A DNA stretch of 64,000 nucleotides from CAWBQO01 sp963790965 (GTDB lineage: Bacteria > Bacteroidota > Rhodothermia > Rhodothermales > DASSAV01). The stretch spans positions 496,001 to 560,000 of the forward strand of contig CAWBQO010000002.1 of assembly GCA_963790965.1 (NCBI GenBank), in the 5' to 3' direction. Made by a program: the position numbers and the translations under genes. Within the stretch, counting starts at the first letter, position 1. Each line of letters begins with the position of its first letter. The notes under the pieces were generated by a model. The model did no database searches, was not told where the DNA came from, and saw only the letters and a program-made list of their open reading frames with translations. Positions 25,485 through 34,067 of the stretch are shown piece after piece.

Positions 25485-25895
25485 TTAGTCAAACTCCACC
25501 ACATCGGCGCGGATGGAGACGTGGGGACGGGTGTAGACGATCAGGTTCAGCGCGTCGCCGTCGAAGCGAACGTTGACGAGCGCAAGCCGCCGGCCTGCCA
25601 CCGGGCCGTTCGTGGCTTCGAAATTGCGCCACAGGTTGTCAAACGCTTCCTGATAGAGCGACCCTTTGCCGCTCAGGCGCGCCACGGCGAACGTGGATAC
25701 TTCCGTATTGAAGGAACCGCTGAATCCAAGCAGATATTCGGCCTCGGCCTCGCCGGAGACCCCGGTGGCAACGAGGCGATAGTTACTGTCGGTGAGTTGG
25801 ACGTTCGTGAGGTGGGCCGTATTAAAAACGCCCGTCGAGAAGCAGCCGCTAAAAAGGAGCGCTGCCAGCGCGAACGCCGGAAAAAGATTTCGCAT
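25485..25895 (-). CDS. Small lipoprotein, DUF6567-like
   Basis: This is a 136-residue lipoprotein with lipobox LFSGC after a short hydrophobic leader; the start at 25895 is chosen for that reason. The body ATGVSGEAEAEYLLGFSGS... RRLALVNVRFD matches the pattern of the Bacteroidota DUF6567 family (a VSG.A...YLLG.GG motif, then a LVNV strand). The function is unknown. It is followed 160 bp upstream by the DUF2007 gene on the same strand. It lies in the small-gene island between the inverted 35-bp repeats. Confidence 0.7.
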   Translation of the reverse strand: MRNLFPAFALAALLFSGCFSTGVFNTAHLTNVQLTDSNYRLVATGVSGEAEAEYLLGFSGSFNTEVSTFAVARLSGKGSLYQEAFDNLWRNFEATNGPVAGRRLALVNVRFDGDALNLIVYTRPHVSIRADVVEFD

Positions 25896-26055
25896 GTGCT
25901 TGAGAGGTGGGTGGGTTTTCGTATTGGGCGCTGCCTGGTTAGAAACCAAATAGACACGGCCGGCCTTGGAGAACCGGTGCCACTAAGGTACCTCGGGATC
26001 GCATCCGTATTACCCACGACGACGCTGCAGCGCAAAAAAAGTAACCCTCCGCTCT

Positions 26056-26367
26056 TCATTCCGCCGCGTGGCCGCAGTTCCAGCAGACGGCAAAGTGTCC
26101 ATCGACCTTCTCGCCGCAGGAAGGGCAAGTCCACTCTTCAAGCGCATCCGACGCTTCGTCCATAAAGCGGTGGATGAGCGCGGCAGCTTCTCCGGCGCGT
26201 TCATCATCTCCGACGAAAAGCTCGACCCAGGCGTCCTGCGGAGGCACGCCGCCGGACGCCACGACCAAGTACTCTCCCCTTATGAAAGATTCGATTCCGT
26301 GCTGCGCGAGTTCGTGCTGCGCGAGTTGAACCATGCCGAGCGCCTGATGACTGTAGACTTTGTGCAC
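26056..26367 (-). CDS. DUF2007-type signal-transducing protein with C-terminal zinc ribbon
   Basis: This is a 103-residue soluble protein. The N-terminal 70 residues (VYSHQALGMVQLAQHELAQH, GIESFI..., then AWVELFVGDDERAGEAAALI) match the DUF2007 / PII-like fold. A zinc ribbon CPSCGE...CWNCGH ends the protein. The start is a GTG at 26367 with GAGG upstream at good spacing. DUF2007 proteins are thought to sense small ligands, and the zinc ribbon suggests protein or nucleic acid contact. No partner is evident. Confidence 0.8.
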   Translation of the reverse strand: MHKVYSHQALGMVQLAQHELAQHGIESFIRGEYLVVASGGVPPQDAWVELFVGDDERAGEAAALIHRFMDEASDALEEWTCPSCGEKVDGHFAVCWNCGHAAE

Positions 26368-26711
26368 GAATGGACCTCGGTTGAATTATGATGAAGACCT
26401 CTACGCGAAAACGCCTCCGGAAGTTTTACCCGCCGCTCTGCCGGTCCGCGAAGGGCACGCGAGAACCGGCGGACCTTACACCATAAAGAAGGCGTGCCTT
26501 GCCTCGACGAGGCCGTCAAAATAACAGAAGACGCTGTATGTAGCTGAGCTTATGGATCAACGTACCGAAGTAACCTCCCCCTGGAGGGAGATTCAAGAGG
26601 GTGTTAGCAGACTTTCAGTGACGAACGAAGGCCTATAAATCTGTGATGTATCCTATCATTAGTAAATCAACTGCCCTTTACACCGCGGGTGCGAGGCGAT
26701 CAGTGTCCGCG
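26368..26711. other. Intergenic stretch with hairpin and repeat
   Basis: No gene seen. GGTCCGC (26443-26449) and GCGGACC (26469-26475) form a 7-bp hairpin. The 35-bp repeat at 26572-26606 and the segment from 26637 that resembles 10763-10810 also lie here. Confidence 0.55.
26572..26606 (-). repeat. 35-bp repeat, right copy of an inverted pair
   Basis: This is the inverted counterpart of 24625-24659 with three mismatches. It retains the near-palindromic CCTCCCCCTGGAGGGAG core. Confidence 0.75.
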
Positions 26712-28340
26712 CTACTTACACCGCCGTGCGAGTCGCTCGGCGGCTGCTGCCTGCGGATACAGCTCGTGCGCGGCCTTTGCGTAGCGGCAGCGCTGCTCGC
26801 GGCTGCGCCGGGAGCGCTGCGCCAGGCGCAACTGAACGCGGTAGTTGCCCGGATCGAGCTTAGCGGCGAGTTCGAGCCGCTCGCGCGAGTCGTCAGCGGC
26901 GTAGAAGGACATGGCCGCGACGCTTCCGGCACTCCGCGCGGCCGCCGCGCCGCTCGCGAAGACGAGCACGACAAGCACCGACCACCACCACAGCGACGAG
27001 CCGGCGCGGCCCTCGCTCTCCGGCGGCGCCCAGAGCGCCCCGGCCGCCGTAAAGAAGAGGAGCGTCGGCCAGGCGAGGAGCAGTACGGCGTCAAAGAGTC
27101 CGGCGACGACCACTCCCGCAATCGCTGCCATGAGCGCCGCGGACCCGAGGGCGTCCTCGGCCGACGCCGGTGCCCGCAGAAGGCGGAAGGCACCCCCGGC
27201 GAGATCGGCGAAGGCAAGGGCGAGCAGGAGCACGCCAAGGAGTCCGCGCTCGGCAACCATCGCCACCCAGTCGCTGCTCGGCCACGGGTTCGACGTGACG
27301 CCGGCCTCGCTGCGGCTGAGGGACGGATCCCCGCGACCGGCCACTTCGGGGTAAACAACCGCCCAGTTGCCCGGCCCTACGCCAAAGGGAGGATGCGTGA
27401 CGGCCAGCTTCGCGGACGTTTCGTACTGAACCAGCCGCCCCTTGCCGCTCCCCTCCCGGTAGTTGACTACGCCTTTCGCCGTCTCGAGGTAAGGCGCGTC
27501 GCTCGCCCAGCGGAGGCTGTTCGGCAGCAGCAGCGCCGCCGCCACTCCGGCGGCCGTTAGCAGCAGCAGCAGTCCGCCGCGGACGGCCACCTGCCGCGTC
27601 CGTATCGCCCGGCTCAGCGCAACCCCGATAAGTAGTACGGCAAGAGCGGCCATGACGCCGAGCCAGGCTGCGCGGGACCGGGTGAGAACGAGCGCCCCCG
27701 AAGCCGCCGCAACGCCGAGCGCGCCGAGCCAGAACGACCAGCGGCGGGGAGTCCAGAGAGCGTGGAGAAGGATGAGCGGGAGGCCGAGGGCGACGATGTG
27801 ACCAATGAAATTGCGGTTGCCGAGCGTCCCCCCTGGCGAACGGTTGAGCGTGAACCACTCGGTCTGCAATCCATACGCCTGCAGAAGCGAAGTGGCGGCC
27901 GCAAGTGCGACGGCAAGCGCCAGTCCGCCGATGAGTTGCCGCGACAGTCCGGCCCTTCTTACAGTTCTTGCCGCCTCAAACAGAACGACGCCGGAGACGC
28001 TGATCGCGAGCGCCCGCGCCGCTGCCCAGTGGTTCTGCGCGAGTACCGCGCCAAAGAGGCTGATGACAAGGAAGCCGCCGAGCAGCGCGTCCACGCGCGA
28101 GAGGCGCAGCCGGCGGAGACTACCGAGCGCCGCCATTCCTGCCACGAAAGCAGTCAGGTGGAGCGCCAGTTCCTTCGGCACAAAGAACCGGTCGAGATCG
28201 AAGACCTTGTACGTCGTGACCACGAGCACGGCCGCCACCGCGCCGATCTGCAGGGCACGCAGCACGAACCAGTCGCGCCGCGTGGGCAGGAGGGGCGGCG
28301 CGCTGGGCGCGTCCAGTTCTGGTAACTTCCCTTCGGACAT
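26712..28340 (-). CDS. O-antigen ligase / polymerase family membrane protein
   Basis: This is a 542-residue protein with about twelve membrane segments. The signature PGGTLGNRNFIGHIVALGLP begins the region characteristic of Wzy_C/WaaL-like proteins, and ALVLTRSRAAWLG gives the conserved arginine segment. A large periplasmic loop lies before the last helices. The C-terminal 65 residues (LELAAKLDPGNYRVQLRLAQ, ... CRYAKAAHELYP) are TPR-like. Such proteins join polysaccharides to lipid or protein acceptors in the periplasm. No glycan cluster surrounds it. It is probably co-transcribed with no one: the phosphatase upstream starts 60 bp away on the same strand, so weak coupling is possible. Confidence 0.85.
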   Translation of the reverse strand: MSEGKLPELDAPSAPPLLPTRRDWFVLRALQIGAVAAVLVVTTYKVFDLDRFFVPKELALHLTAFVAGMAALGSLRRLRLSRVDALLGGFLVISLFGAVLAQNHWAAARALAISVSGVVLFEAARTVRRAGLSRQLIGGLALAVALAAATSLLQAYGLQTEWFTLNRSPGGTLGNRNFIGHIVALGLPLILLHALWTPRRWSFWLGALGVAAASGALVLTRSRAAWLGVMAALAVLLIGVALSRAIRTRQVAVRGGLLLLLTAAGVAAALLLPNSLRWASDAPYLETAKGVVNYREGSGKGRLVQYETSAKLAVTHPPFGVGPGNWAVVYPEVAGRGDPSLSRSEAGVTSNPWPSSDWVAMVAERGLLGVLLLALAFADLAGGAFRLLRAPASAEDALGSAALMAAIAGVVVAGLFDAVLLLAWPTLLFFTAAGALWAPPESEGRAGSSLWWWSVLVVLVFASGAAAARSAGSVAAMSFYAADDSRERLELAAKLDPGNYRVQLRLAQRSRRSREQRCRYAKAAHELYPQAAAAERLARRCK

Positions 28341-28399
28341 AGAGCACGAGGCATCAGGAGGCGGAGTGTCGACAGGCCCGAATATACGAGCGAACGGTG

Positions 28400-29359
28400 T
28401 TACTCCTTCTCCCTCAGCCCCACCTGCACCACGTAACCGGTCGTCCCTCGCTGATCGACGAAACGCACCTCCATCCTGTCGCCGCTGATCGAGGCAGCCA
28501 TGAAGCCAGACACCCGCGCTGCGAAAAGCGGATTGGCCTTCCAGTCCACGGGTCGCGTCTTGGAACCGCCGCCAGAAATGAAGTAAGCCGTCGTCTCACC
28601 GGGCGGCGCGATGTGCTGCAGGCTGTGGACGTGCCCGGCGACGTACGCTTCCACCTCGTACTTGTCAAAGAGCGGCCGAAGCTCCTCTTGTAACTTGACC
28701 GGATCGGCGTGCTTGGCGGAGGCGGCGTACAAAGGATGATGACCGACGACGATCTCCCACGCCGACTTTGACGCGGCGAGGGTGCTGTCGAGCCACAGGA
28801 GTTGCCGCTCCGCGGCCGGCTCATCGTCCGAGAGCAGTTCGACGGTGTCAAGAAAGACAAAGAGTGCGGAGAGCGTGTCGCCTACCGGGAGGGCGACGGC
28901 GTAGTAGCGGGCGGGCATCGTCCAGCGGCTGCTGCCTCTTGAGTAATCGATTTGCGCCTGCACCATGCCGCGATAGTCGTGGTTGCCGAGCGTGGGATAC
29001 CATGGTATCTGGAGGCTCGGCGCGCTGTATATGCTTTCGAACGAATGTTTCCACTGCGGATCCGCCGTGCTCTCGACGCCGTTTTCATAGAAGTTGTCGC
29101 CGGTAGTGACTACGAACTGAACCGCATTATCGGCGGCGAAATCCGCCATGCTCTCCGCAACGGCGGTCTGGTTGTACCGGCCGTTCCTACCCCAGTCCCC
29201 CAGGACGAGGAAGTTCAGGGCGGAAGCGGGAAAAGGCGGCGGCGCAGGTTCGACGGCTTCGAGGTCCGCCGATGTCAGGGAGCACCCTCCCACGAGCAGG
29301 GCGGGCAGGAGCACCCAGGTGGCAAACCTTCGACGCGAGTGAGAATTCGGCAGGCGCAT
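28400..29359 (-). CDS. Lipoprotein acid phosphatase (purple-acid-phosphatase-like metallophosphoesterase)
   Basis: This is a 319-residue lipoprotein with lipobox LLVGGC. The calcineurin-like metal-binding motifs appear in order: LGDWG, TTGDNFYENG, GNHDY, VVGHHPLY and AGHVHSLQ. The spacing matches the tartrate-resistant acid phosphatase (ACP5) family. It probably removes phosphate from organic substrates on the periplasmic or outer face. It is divergent from the thioesterase gene (126-bp gap) and upstream of the O-antigen-ligase-like gene. Confidence 0.88.
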   Translation of the reverse strand: MRLPNSHSRRRFATWVLLPALLVGGCSLTSADLEAVEPAPPPFPASALNFLVLGDWGRNGRYNQTAVAESMADFAADNAVQFVVTTGDNFYENGVESTADPQWKHSFESIYSAPSLQIPWYPTLGNHDYRGMVQAQIDYSRGSSRWTMPARYYAVALPVGDTLSALFVFLDTVELLSDDEPAAERQLLWLDSTLAASKSAWEIVVGHHPLYAASAKHADPVKLQEELRPLFDKYEVEAYVAGHVHSLQHIAPPGETTAYFISGGGSKTRPVDWKANPLFAARVSGFMAASISGDRMEVRFVDQRGTTGYVVQVGLREKE

Positions 29360-29485
29360 GGGAATGACGCTTTTGTAGATGCGCTATCTTCAACCCTTGA
29401 GACAAGAACAGGTCCTCCGCAGGATCAGGTTTAACAGCTTTATGCCGTTCCGGCAGCCCGCCGCACCGCATCTGGTAAGACGCTC

Positions 29486-29911
29486 ATGGCAAGGACAATC
29501 ACCTTCGAAGAAGAAGTCTACACGTTCCACATTGACTTCAATCGGCACGTAAGTAACATCGTCTATATTCAGTGGATGGAGGTCGGGCGCTTGCGGCTGT
29601 TGCGAGAGGCCGGGCTTGCCGTGGAAGAGACGGACGAAGAGGGATTCGTGCCGGTGCTCGTGGAGACGCATATCCGCTACCGAAAGCCGCTCTTTCTCGG
29701 CGAACGGGTGACAGTCTCCTGCCATCTCTCGGAATTAACTGATCTGGTGGCCTGGATGGCGTTCCGTTTCGCGCGTGCGGACGGCTCGCTCGTGGCGGAG
29801 GGAAGGCAGAAAGGCGTCTTCGTGAATACGAAAACGCTGCGCCCGATGCGGCTTGGCGAACGAGAACGGGGCCTGCTCGAGCCGTTCTTACATGATGCCG
29901 CTCCCTCCTGA
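29486..29911 (+). CDS. Acyl-CoA thioesterase, YbgC/FcbC family
   Basis: This is a 141-residue hotdog-fold protein. The motif FHIDFNRHVSNIVYIQWMEV corresponds to the YbgC/4-hydroxybenzoyl-CoA thioesterase signature V...D.D..GH.NN..Y..W. The catalytic Asp is conserved (D of HIDFN). It hydrolyses short acyl-CoA or related thioesters in the cytoplasm. The start at 29486 is an ATG at the normal family position. The gene is alone on plus. Confidence 0.88.
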   Translation: MARTITFEEEVYTFHIDFNRHVSNIVYIQWMEVGRLRLLREAGLAVEETDEEGFVPVLVETHIRYRKPLFLGERVTVSCHLSELTDLVAWMAFRFARADGSLVAEGRQKGVFVNTKTLRPMRLGERERGLLEPFLHDAAPS

Positions 29912-30246
29912 ACCGACGCCCTTGCCCATGCGCTAATAAGTACCGCCGGTGCCGCTTTCCCCCCGGAGTCTTGAAAAGGGGGAGTTTCGGCAGCCTCTAC
30001 CGCGCGTGTGCCCTCCTGAAGTCGCCGATGAACCCGTCCACTATGATTCAGCCGTTTCAACGGGCTGCTTCTCCCTCCATGAATGCGCCGGTGCCGGGTG
30101 CCCGCGAGTGCCGGCTACTTCTTAAAACCGGCCGAGGCGGTCCGTTTTCTGCAGAGGGGCTAAACACCATGGCGATGTAGCGCGTTGGAAGCTTGCAAGC
30201 CGCTCTTCGCGGCATCTTCGCCCGAAAAACGCAGTCCCATGGAATC
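29912..30246. other. Intergenic stretch without an identified feature
   Basis: No gene, RNA or clear repeat is supported. A CAGCC...GGGCTG stem near 30048-30068 is too imperfect to call. Confidence 0.5.
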
Positions 30247-32334
30247 ATGTTGACCCAGGAAGCAATGTATGCGCGAGGCGTCGGGCCGCGTAAGGCCGAC
30301 GTGCTCGCCAAGGTCGGCGTACATACGTTTAGCGACCTGCTGCACTACTACCCGCGGCGCTATCTCGACCGAACGACCGTCGTTCCGATAAGAAGCCTGT
30401 CCGAGACGATGGGGCCGGTCACGGTGGTGGGCACCGTGCGGCTTTCGGGCGTGGTTACTGGCGCGACGAAGCAGCGGTTCGAGCTGATCGTCGAGGACGG
30501 CGGCGGCGGCAAGATGAAGTGCGTCTGGTTCCGGGGCACGCAGTGGATCAGTAAGGCGTTCAAGAACGGCGAGCGCGTCGCGTTTCACGGGAAGCCTCAA
30601 AAGTTTGGCCTCACGTTCTCCCTCACCCATCCCGACTTTGACAAGCTCGACGACGACAGCGCGGCGCTGGACACCGGGCGCATCATTCCGCTCTACCCCG
30701 GCGGCGCGGCGCTCGACCGTGTCGGCCTGACGAGCCGCTCTTTTCGCCGCATCATCTTTACGCTCATCAAAGAACACGGGCTGGAGATTCCGGAGATCCT
30801 GCCCGAATGGATGATCGAGCAGTTTGACCTCTTGGACGGCCGCGTCGCCCTGCGGGCGGTTCACTTTCCGAAAGACCAGTCGGAGCTGGACCGGGCGCGG
30901 GTGCGCCTGAAGTTCGAGGAGCTTTTTTTCCTCCAGCTGCTCCTCGCAGTTACGAAACAGGTCAGGCAGGAGCGGGCCGGTGTTGTCTTTGGCAAGCCGG
31001 GATCGTTCTTCAATCGCTTTATTAATGAGGTGCTGCCTTTCAAGCTCACCAAGGCGCAGCAGAAGGCCATTGCCGATTGCGTCGGTGACACGCAGAGCGG
31101 CAACCAGATGAACCGCCTGATCCAGGGCGACGTTGGGAGCGGCAAGACGGTCGTAGCCATTGCCGTGATGCTGCACGCGCTCGACAACGGCTTCCAGAGC
31201 GCGTTTTTGGCCCCGACGGAAATCCTCGCCGAACAGCATTACGGCAATTTGCAGCGCTACCTCTCCCCGCTCGGCATTGAGACGCGACTGCTGATCGGCG
31301 GGCAGAGCAAAGCGCTGCGGCGGGAGATTCTGGCAGACCTTGCGGAAGGGCGCGCGCACATGGCCGTCGGGACGCACGCGCTCATTCAGGAGAGCGTCGC
31401 CTTCCAGAAACTCGGCCTCTCGGTGGTGGACGAGCAGCACCGCTTCGGCGTGCTGCAGCGCGCCGAGATGTTCAACAAAGGCGAGGCCCCGCACATGCTT
31501 CTCATGACGGCAACGCCGATCCCTCGTTCGCTCGCGCTCACCGTCTACGGCGACCTCGACGTGAGCGTGATGCGGGAGCGCCCGGCGGGTCGCAAGCCGA
31601 TAAAAACCGTTCTGCGCTCCGAGAAGCGACGCGGCGAGATGTACGAGTTTGTAAAGGCGCAGCTTCGCGAGGGGCGGCAGTGCTACGTCGTTTACCCGCT
31701 CGTGGAAGAGAGTGAAAAGATGGACTTAAAGGACGCCGAGAGCGGCTTCGCGCACTTGACGGAGCTGTTTCGCCCCTACCGGGTGGATCTCGTTCACGGC
31801 CGAATGCTTCCTTACGAAAAAGACGAGGCGATGAGCCGGTTCAAGGCGGGCGAGACGGACATTCTCGTTTCTACCACCGTGATAGAAGTAGGCGTCGATG
31901 TGGCCAATGCGTCGGTCATGGTGATCGAGCACGCCGAGCGGTTCGGGCTGAGCCAGCTTCACCAGCTTCGCGGGCGCGTGGGCCGAGGCTCCGAGCAGAG
32001 CCACTGCATCTTAATGGCCGACTACAAGCGCTCGGCCGAGTCCGAGGAGCGGCTGAACGCGATGGTGCAGACAGATGACGGGTTCAAGATCAGCGAGATC
32101 GACCTGAAGTTGCGCGGGGCGGGCGACTTCTTCGGCACTCGTCAGAGCGGCCTTCCGGACCTCAAGATCGCCGACATCACGCAGGACGTGGAGATTCTGA
32201 TGCAGGCCCGCGACGCCGCCTTCGAGCTGGTCCGCCGCGACCCGCAGCTTCGACTTCCCGAGCACGCCGAGATCCGCGCCCAGTACCAAACGCAGCATCT
32301 CGGCCGCGGCCTGGGAATGGCGCGCGTGGGGTGA
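30247..32334 (+). CDS. recG: ATP-dependent DNA helicase RecG
   Basis: This is a 695-residue SF2 helicase. An N-terminal wedge domain begins with RGVGPRKADVL and YYPRRYLDRT, followed by an OB fold. The helicase core has Walker A GDVGSGKTVVA, the box II variant DEQH in VVDEQHRFG, LMTATPIPRSLAL, and the terminal LRGRVGRG arginine-finger motif. It remodels stalled replication forks and Holliday junctions. The start at 30247 is an ATG; a TTG at 30193 would add 18 residues, and ATG 30265 preceded by CCAGGAAGC is another option. The gene is monocistronic. Confidence 0.97.
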   Translation: MLTQEAMYARGVGPRKADVLAKVGVHTFSDLLHYYPRRYLDRTTVVPIRSLSETMGPVTVVGTVRLSGVVTGATKQRFELIVEDGGGGKMKCVWFRGTQWISKAFKNGERVAFHGKPQKFGLTFSLTHPDFDKLDDDSAALDTGRIIPLYPGGAALDRVGLTSRSFRRIIFTLIKEHGLEIPEILPEWMIEQFDLLDGRVALRAVHFPKDQSELDRARVRLKFEELFFLQLLLAVTKQVRQERAGVVFGKPGSFFNRFINEVLPFKLTKAQQKAIADCVGDTQSGNQMNRLIQGDVGSGKTVVAIAVMLHALDNGFQSAFLAPTEILAEQHYGNLQRYLSPLGIETRLLIGGQSKALRREILADLAEGRAHMAVGTHALIQESVAFQKLGLSVVDEQHRFGVLQRAEMFNKGEAPHMLLMTATPIPRSLALTVYGDLDVSVMRERPAGRKPIKTVLRSEKRRGEMYEFVKAQLREGRQCYVVYPLVEESEKMDLKDAESGFAHLTELFRPYRVDLVHGRMLPYEKDEAMSRFKAGETDILVSTTVIEVGVDVANASVMVIEHAERFGLSQLHQLRGRVGRGSEQSHCILMADYKRSAESEERLNAMVQTDDGFKISEIDLKLRGAGDFFGTRQSGLPDLKIADITQDVEILMQARDAAFELVRRDPQLRLPEHAEIRAQYQTQHLGRGLGMARVG

Positions 32335-32486
32335 GCGAAGAGGCCGGTTCTTGCGGCAACAATCCGCCAAGAGGGGATGGGCAACGTAGAAGACCGCGGT
32401 TAAGCCCCACTGCTGGAATGCAAGCGCACCGTTCGGAGGACGAGATTGGTTCGGTCGGCGTGCTGCACCTCAAACCGCCGCCCGGC

Positions 32487-32514
32487 GTAGGGGCGCGATA
32501 TATCATGCCCCTAC
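32487..32514. repeat. 28-nt near-perfect palindrome
   Basis: GTAGGGGC and GCCCCTAC form the arms, with the inner GCGATATATCAT pairing apart from one C/A mismatch and one G/T wobble. It can fold as one long hairpin. It lies 152 bp after recG, so it could end the transcript, or be a dispersed palindromic element of the GTAGGGGC type. Confidence 0.7.
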
Positions 32515-32548
32515 AGGATCACCACCTCCCGTTAGCCTCCATCCCCCC

Positions 32549-32600
32549 GGAATGTCATCCTGAGCGCAGCGAAGGATCTGTTGTCTTTCGCAGCCTGAGA
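32549..32600 (-). repeat. 52-bp repeat, inverted copy
   Basis: Reverse complement of the units at 41509-41560 and 41642-41693; matches the second with one mismatch in the AAAGAAAACAG core. Contains the palindrome TCCTTCGCTGCGCTCAGGA. Confidence 0.85.
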
Positions 32601-32710
32601 CGCTACGGTGCGCCGGCATGACAAGAGAGGGACGGTCCGCCTATCCTGTGCTTCTCCGATCCTCCCCTGCTCCGACACCCCCGGCTGTCATAGCCTCCCA
32701 AGCGGGCAGC

Positions 32711-33247
32711 CTACTCGGACGTATGGCCTGCTTTCTCATCCGCCGAGGGGCCGTAAAGACCCGGGACGGGCACGTCGAGGAGGCGCAGGTACACGGTTAG
32801 CTGACCCCGGTGGTGAATCAGGTGGCTCATGCCCATCCGGCGCAGGGCGTCGGCTTTCGGCATCGTGGACATGACCTGACTTCCATTGCGGAGCGTGTAA
32901 GGGCGGGAGAGCGCTTCGTCCGGCATGGACCCTATGGCGGAAAGCAGGCGCTCGGCGTTGGCGTCGAACCGTTCCAGGATTTCTTCCACCGTCGCGAGGG
33001 GCGTGCTGATCCTGTCGGGCAGAGCCGAGATGTCAAACGAGTCATGGCAGGCGATCTGCGCCGGCCAGAACGGCAGGTTCGCAAGGTGCTGCGCCAGCTC
33101 CCCGATGCTGAAGGACTTCGGGTGCGGCTTCCAAGCCAGGTGCTCCTGCGGAACGCGCTCGATCACGCGGCGCGTGGACGCAAGTTCTTGTTCAAAGTCG
33201 CCCGTCGCCAAGAGACGAGGGCTGAGGACGGTGTTTTCCATAACCAT
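32711..33247 (-). CDS. DinB/YfiT-family putative metalloenzyme
   Basis: This is a 178-residue four-helix protein. Metal-ligand histidines are placed as in the DinB superfamily: SIGELAQHLANLPFW (first His), and HLIHHRGQLTVYLRLLDVPVP (His-His pair and the family's C-terminal G.L..YLR..G.. pattern). Members include thiol transferases such as BacB and BstA; the substrate here is unknown. It lies 29 bp after fabG on the same strand and probably belongs to the fatty-acid operon, at the place where acpP usually sits. Two ATGs (33247, 33241) begin it. Confidence 0.85.
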   Translation of the reverse strand: MVMENTVLSPRLLATGDFEQELASTRRVIERVPQEHLAWKPHPKSFSIGELAQHLANLPFWPAQIACHDSFDISALPDRISTPLATVEEILERFDANAERLLSAIGSMPDEALSRPYTLRNGSQVMSTMPKADALRRMGMSHLIHHRGQLTVYLRLLDVPVPGLYGPSADEKAGHTSE

Positions 33248-33276
33248 ATCCGACCTGATGAACAGTGGCAGGTGCC

Positions 33277-34026
33277 TTACATGGCAAGCCCGCCGTCGAC
33301 GTGTAGAACGTGCCCCGTAATGTAGTCGGCCGCCGGTGAGGCGAGGAAGGCAACGGCCGCCGCGACGTCCTGCGGCGAAGCCGCGCGTCCGAGCGGCACG
33401 GCACCGAGCATCGCCGCGCGGGCGGCCTCCGGCAGCGCGGCCGTCATGTCCGTTTCAACGAATCCCGGCGCAACGACGTTCACCGTCACCCCGCGACCGC
33501 CGAGTTCCTTCGCGAGGCTCTTCGAGAACCCGATGATGCCGGCCTTGGACGCCGCGTAGTTCGTCTGCCCGGCGTTGCCCGTCACGCCGACAACGGAGGA
33601 CAGGTTGATGATCTTGCCTCCGCGCTGCTTCATCATCGGGCGGTAAACGGCCTTGCAGAGATTGAAGACGCTCTTGAGGTTCGTCCCAATGACGGCATCC
33701 CAGTCGGCTTCCGTCATGCGGATCATGAGGTTGTCCTTCGTCACCCCGGCATTGTTGACGAGGACGTCAATGGATCCCCACGTGTCGATGACGGCTTTCA
33801 CCGCCGCAGTGGCAGCCTCGCCGTCCGAGGCGTCGCTCTGGATCGCCATTGCATCCTCCCCTTCGGTCTTCAGCCGGTCGACGAGCGCCTCGGCTTCGGC
33901 GGAGGACGCGCGGTAGGTAAACGCCACGCGCGCGCCGGCCTCGGCGAGCGCTTCCACAATCGCGCGCCCAATGCCGCGCGTGCCACCGGTTACGAGGGCG
34001 TTCTTTCCGTCGAGACTCTTGCTCAT
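33277..34026 (-). CDS. fabG: 3-oxoacyl-[acyl-carrier-protein] reductase
   Basis: This is a 249-residue short-chain dehydrogenase. The cofactor loop TGGTRGIG is at 13-20, the NNAG motif at 91-94, and the catalytic triad Ser144, Tyr157, Lys161 lies in NLSSVVG and NYAASKAG. The end (ADYITGHVLHVDGGLAM) is typical of FabG. It reduces beta-ketoacyl-ACP with NADPH in fatty acid elongation. It follows fabD by 41 bp in a yceD-rpmF-plsX-fabHDG order. Confidence 0.97.
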   Translation of the reverse strand: MSKSLDGKNALVTGGTRGIGRAIVEALAEAGARVAFTYRASSAEAEALVDRLKTEGEDAMAIQSDASDGEAATAAVKAVIDTWGSIDVLVNNAGVTKDNLMIRMTEADWDAVIGTNLKSVFNLCKAVYRPMMKQRGGKIINLSSVVGVTGNAGQTNYAASKAGIIGFSKSLAKELGGRGVTVNVVAPGFVETDMTAALPEAARAAMLGAVPLGRAASPQDVAAAVAFLASPAADYITGHVLHVDGGLAM

Positions 34027-34067
34027 GCGAAGGAGGTTAAAGGCGTTAAGCGGCTACGGAATCGCTC

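Larger units (their letters stand above)
32335..32710. other. Intergenic stretch dominated by repeats
   Basis: No gene. It contains the near-perfect 28-nt palindrome at 32487-32514, one inverted copy of the 52-bp repeat (32549-32600), and an inverted partial copy of the family A composite to 32690. Confidence 0.7.

Noticed and set aside
29971..30180. Plus-strand small frame before recG
   Set aside because: No conserved pattern and poor start context; not supported as a gene.
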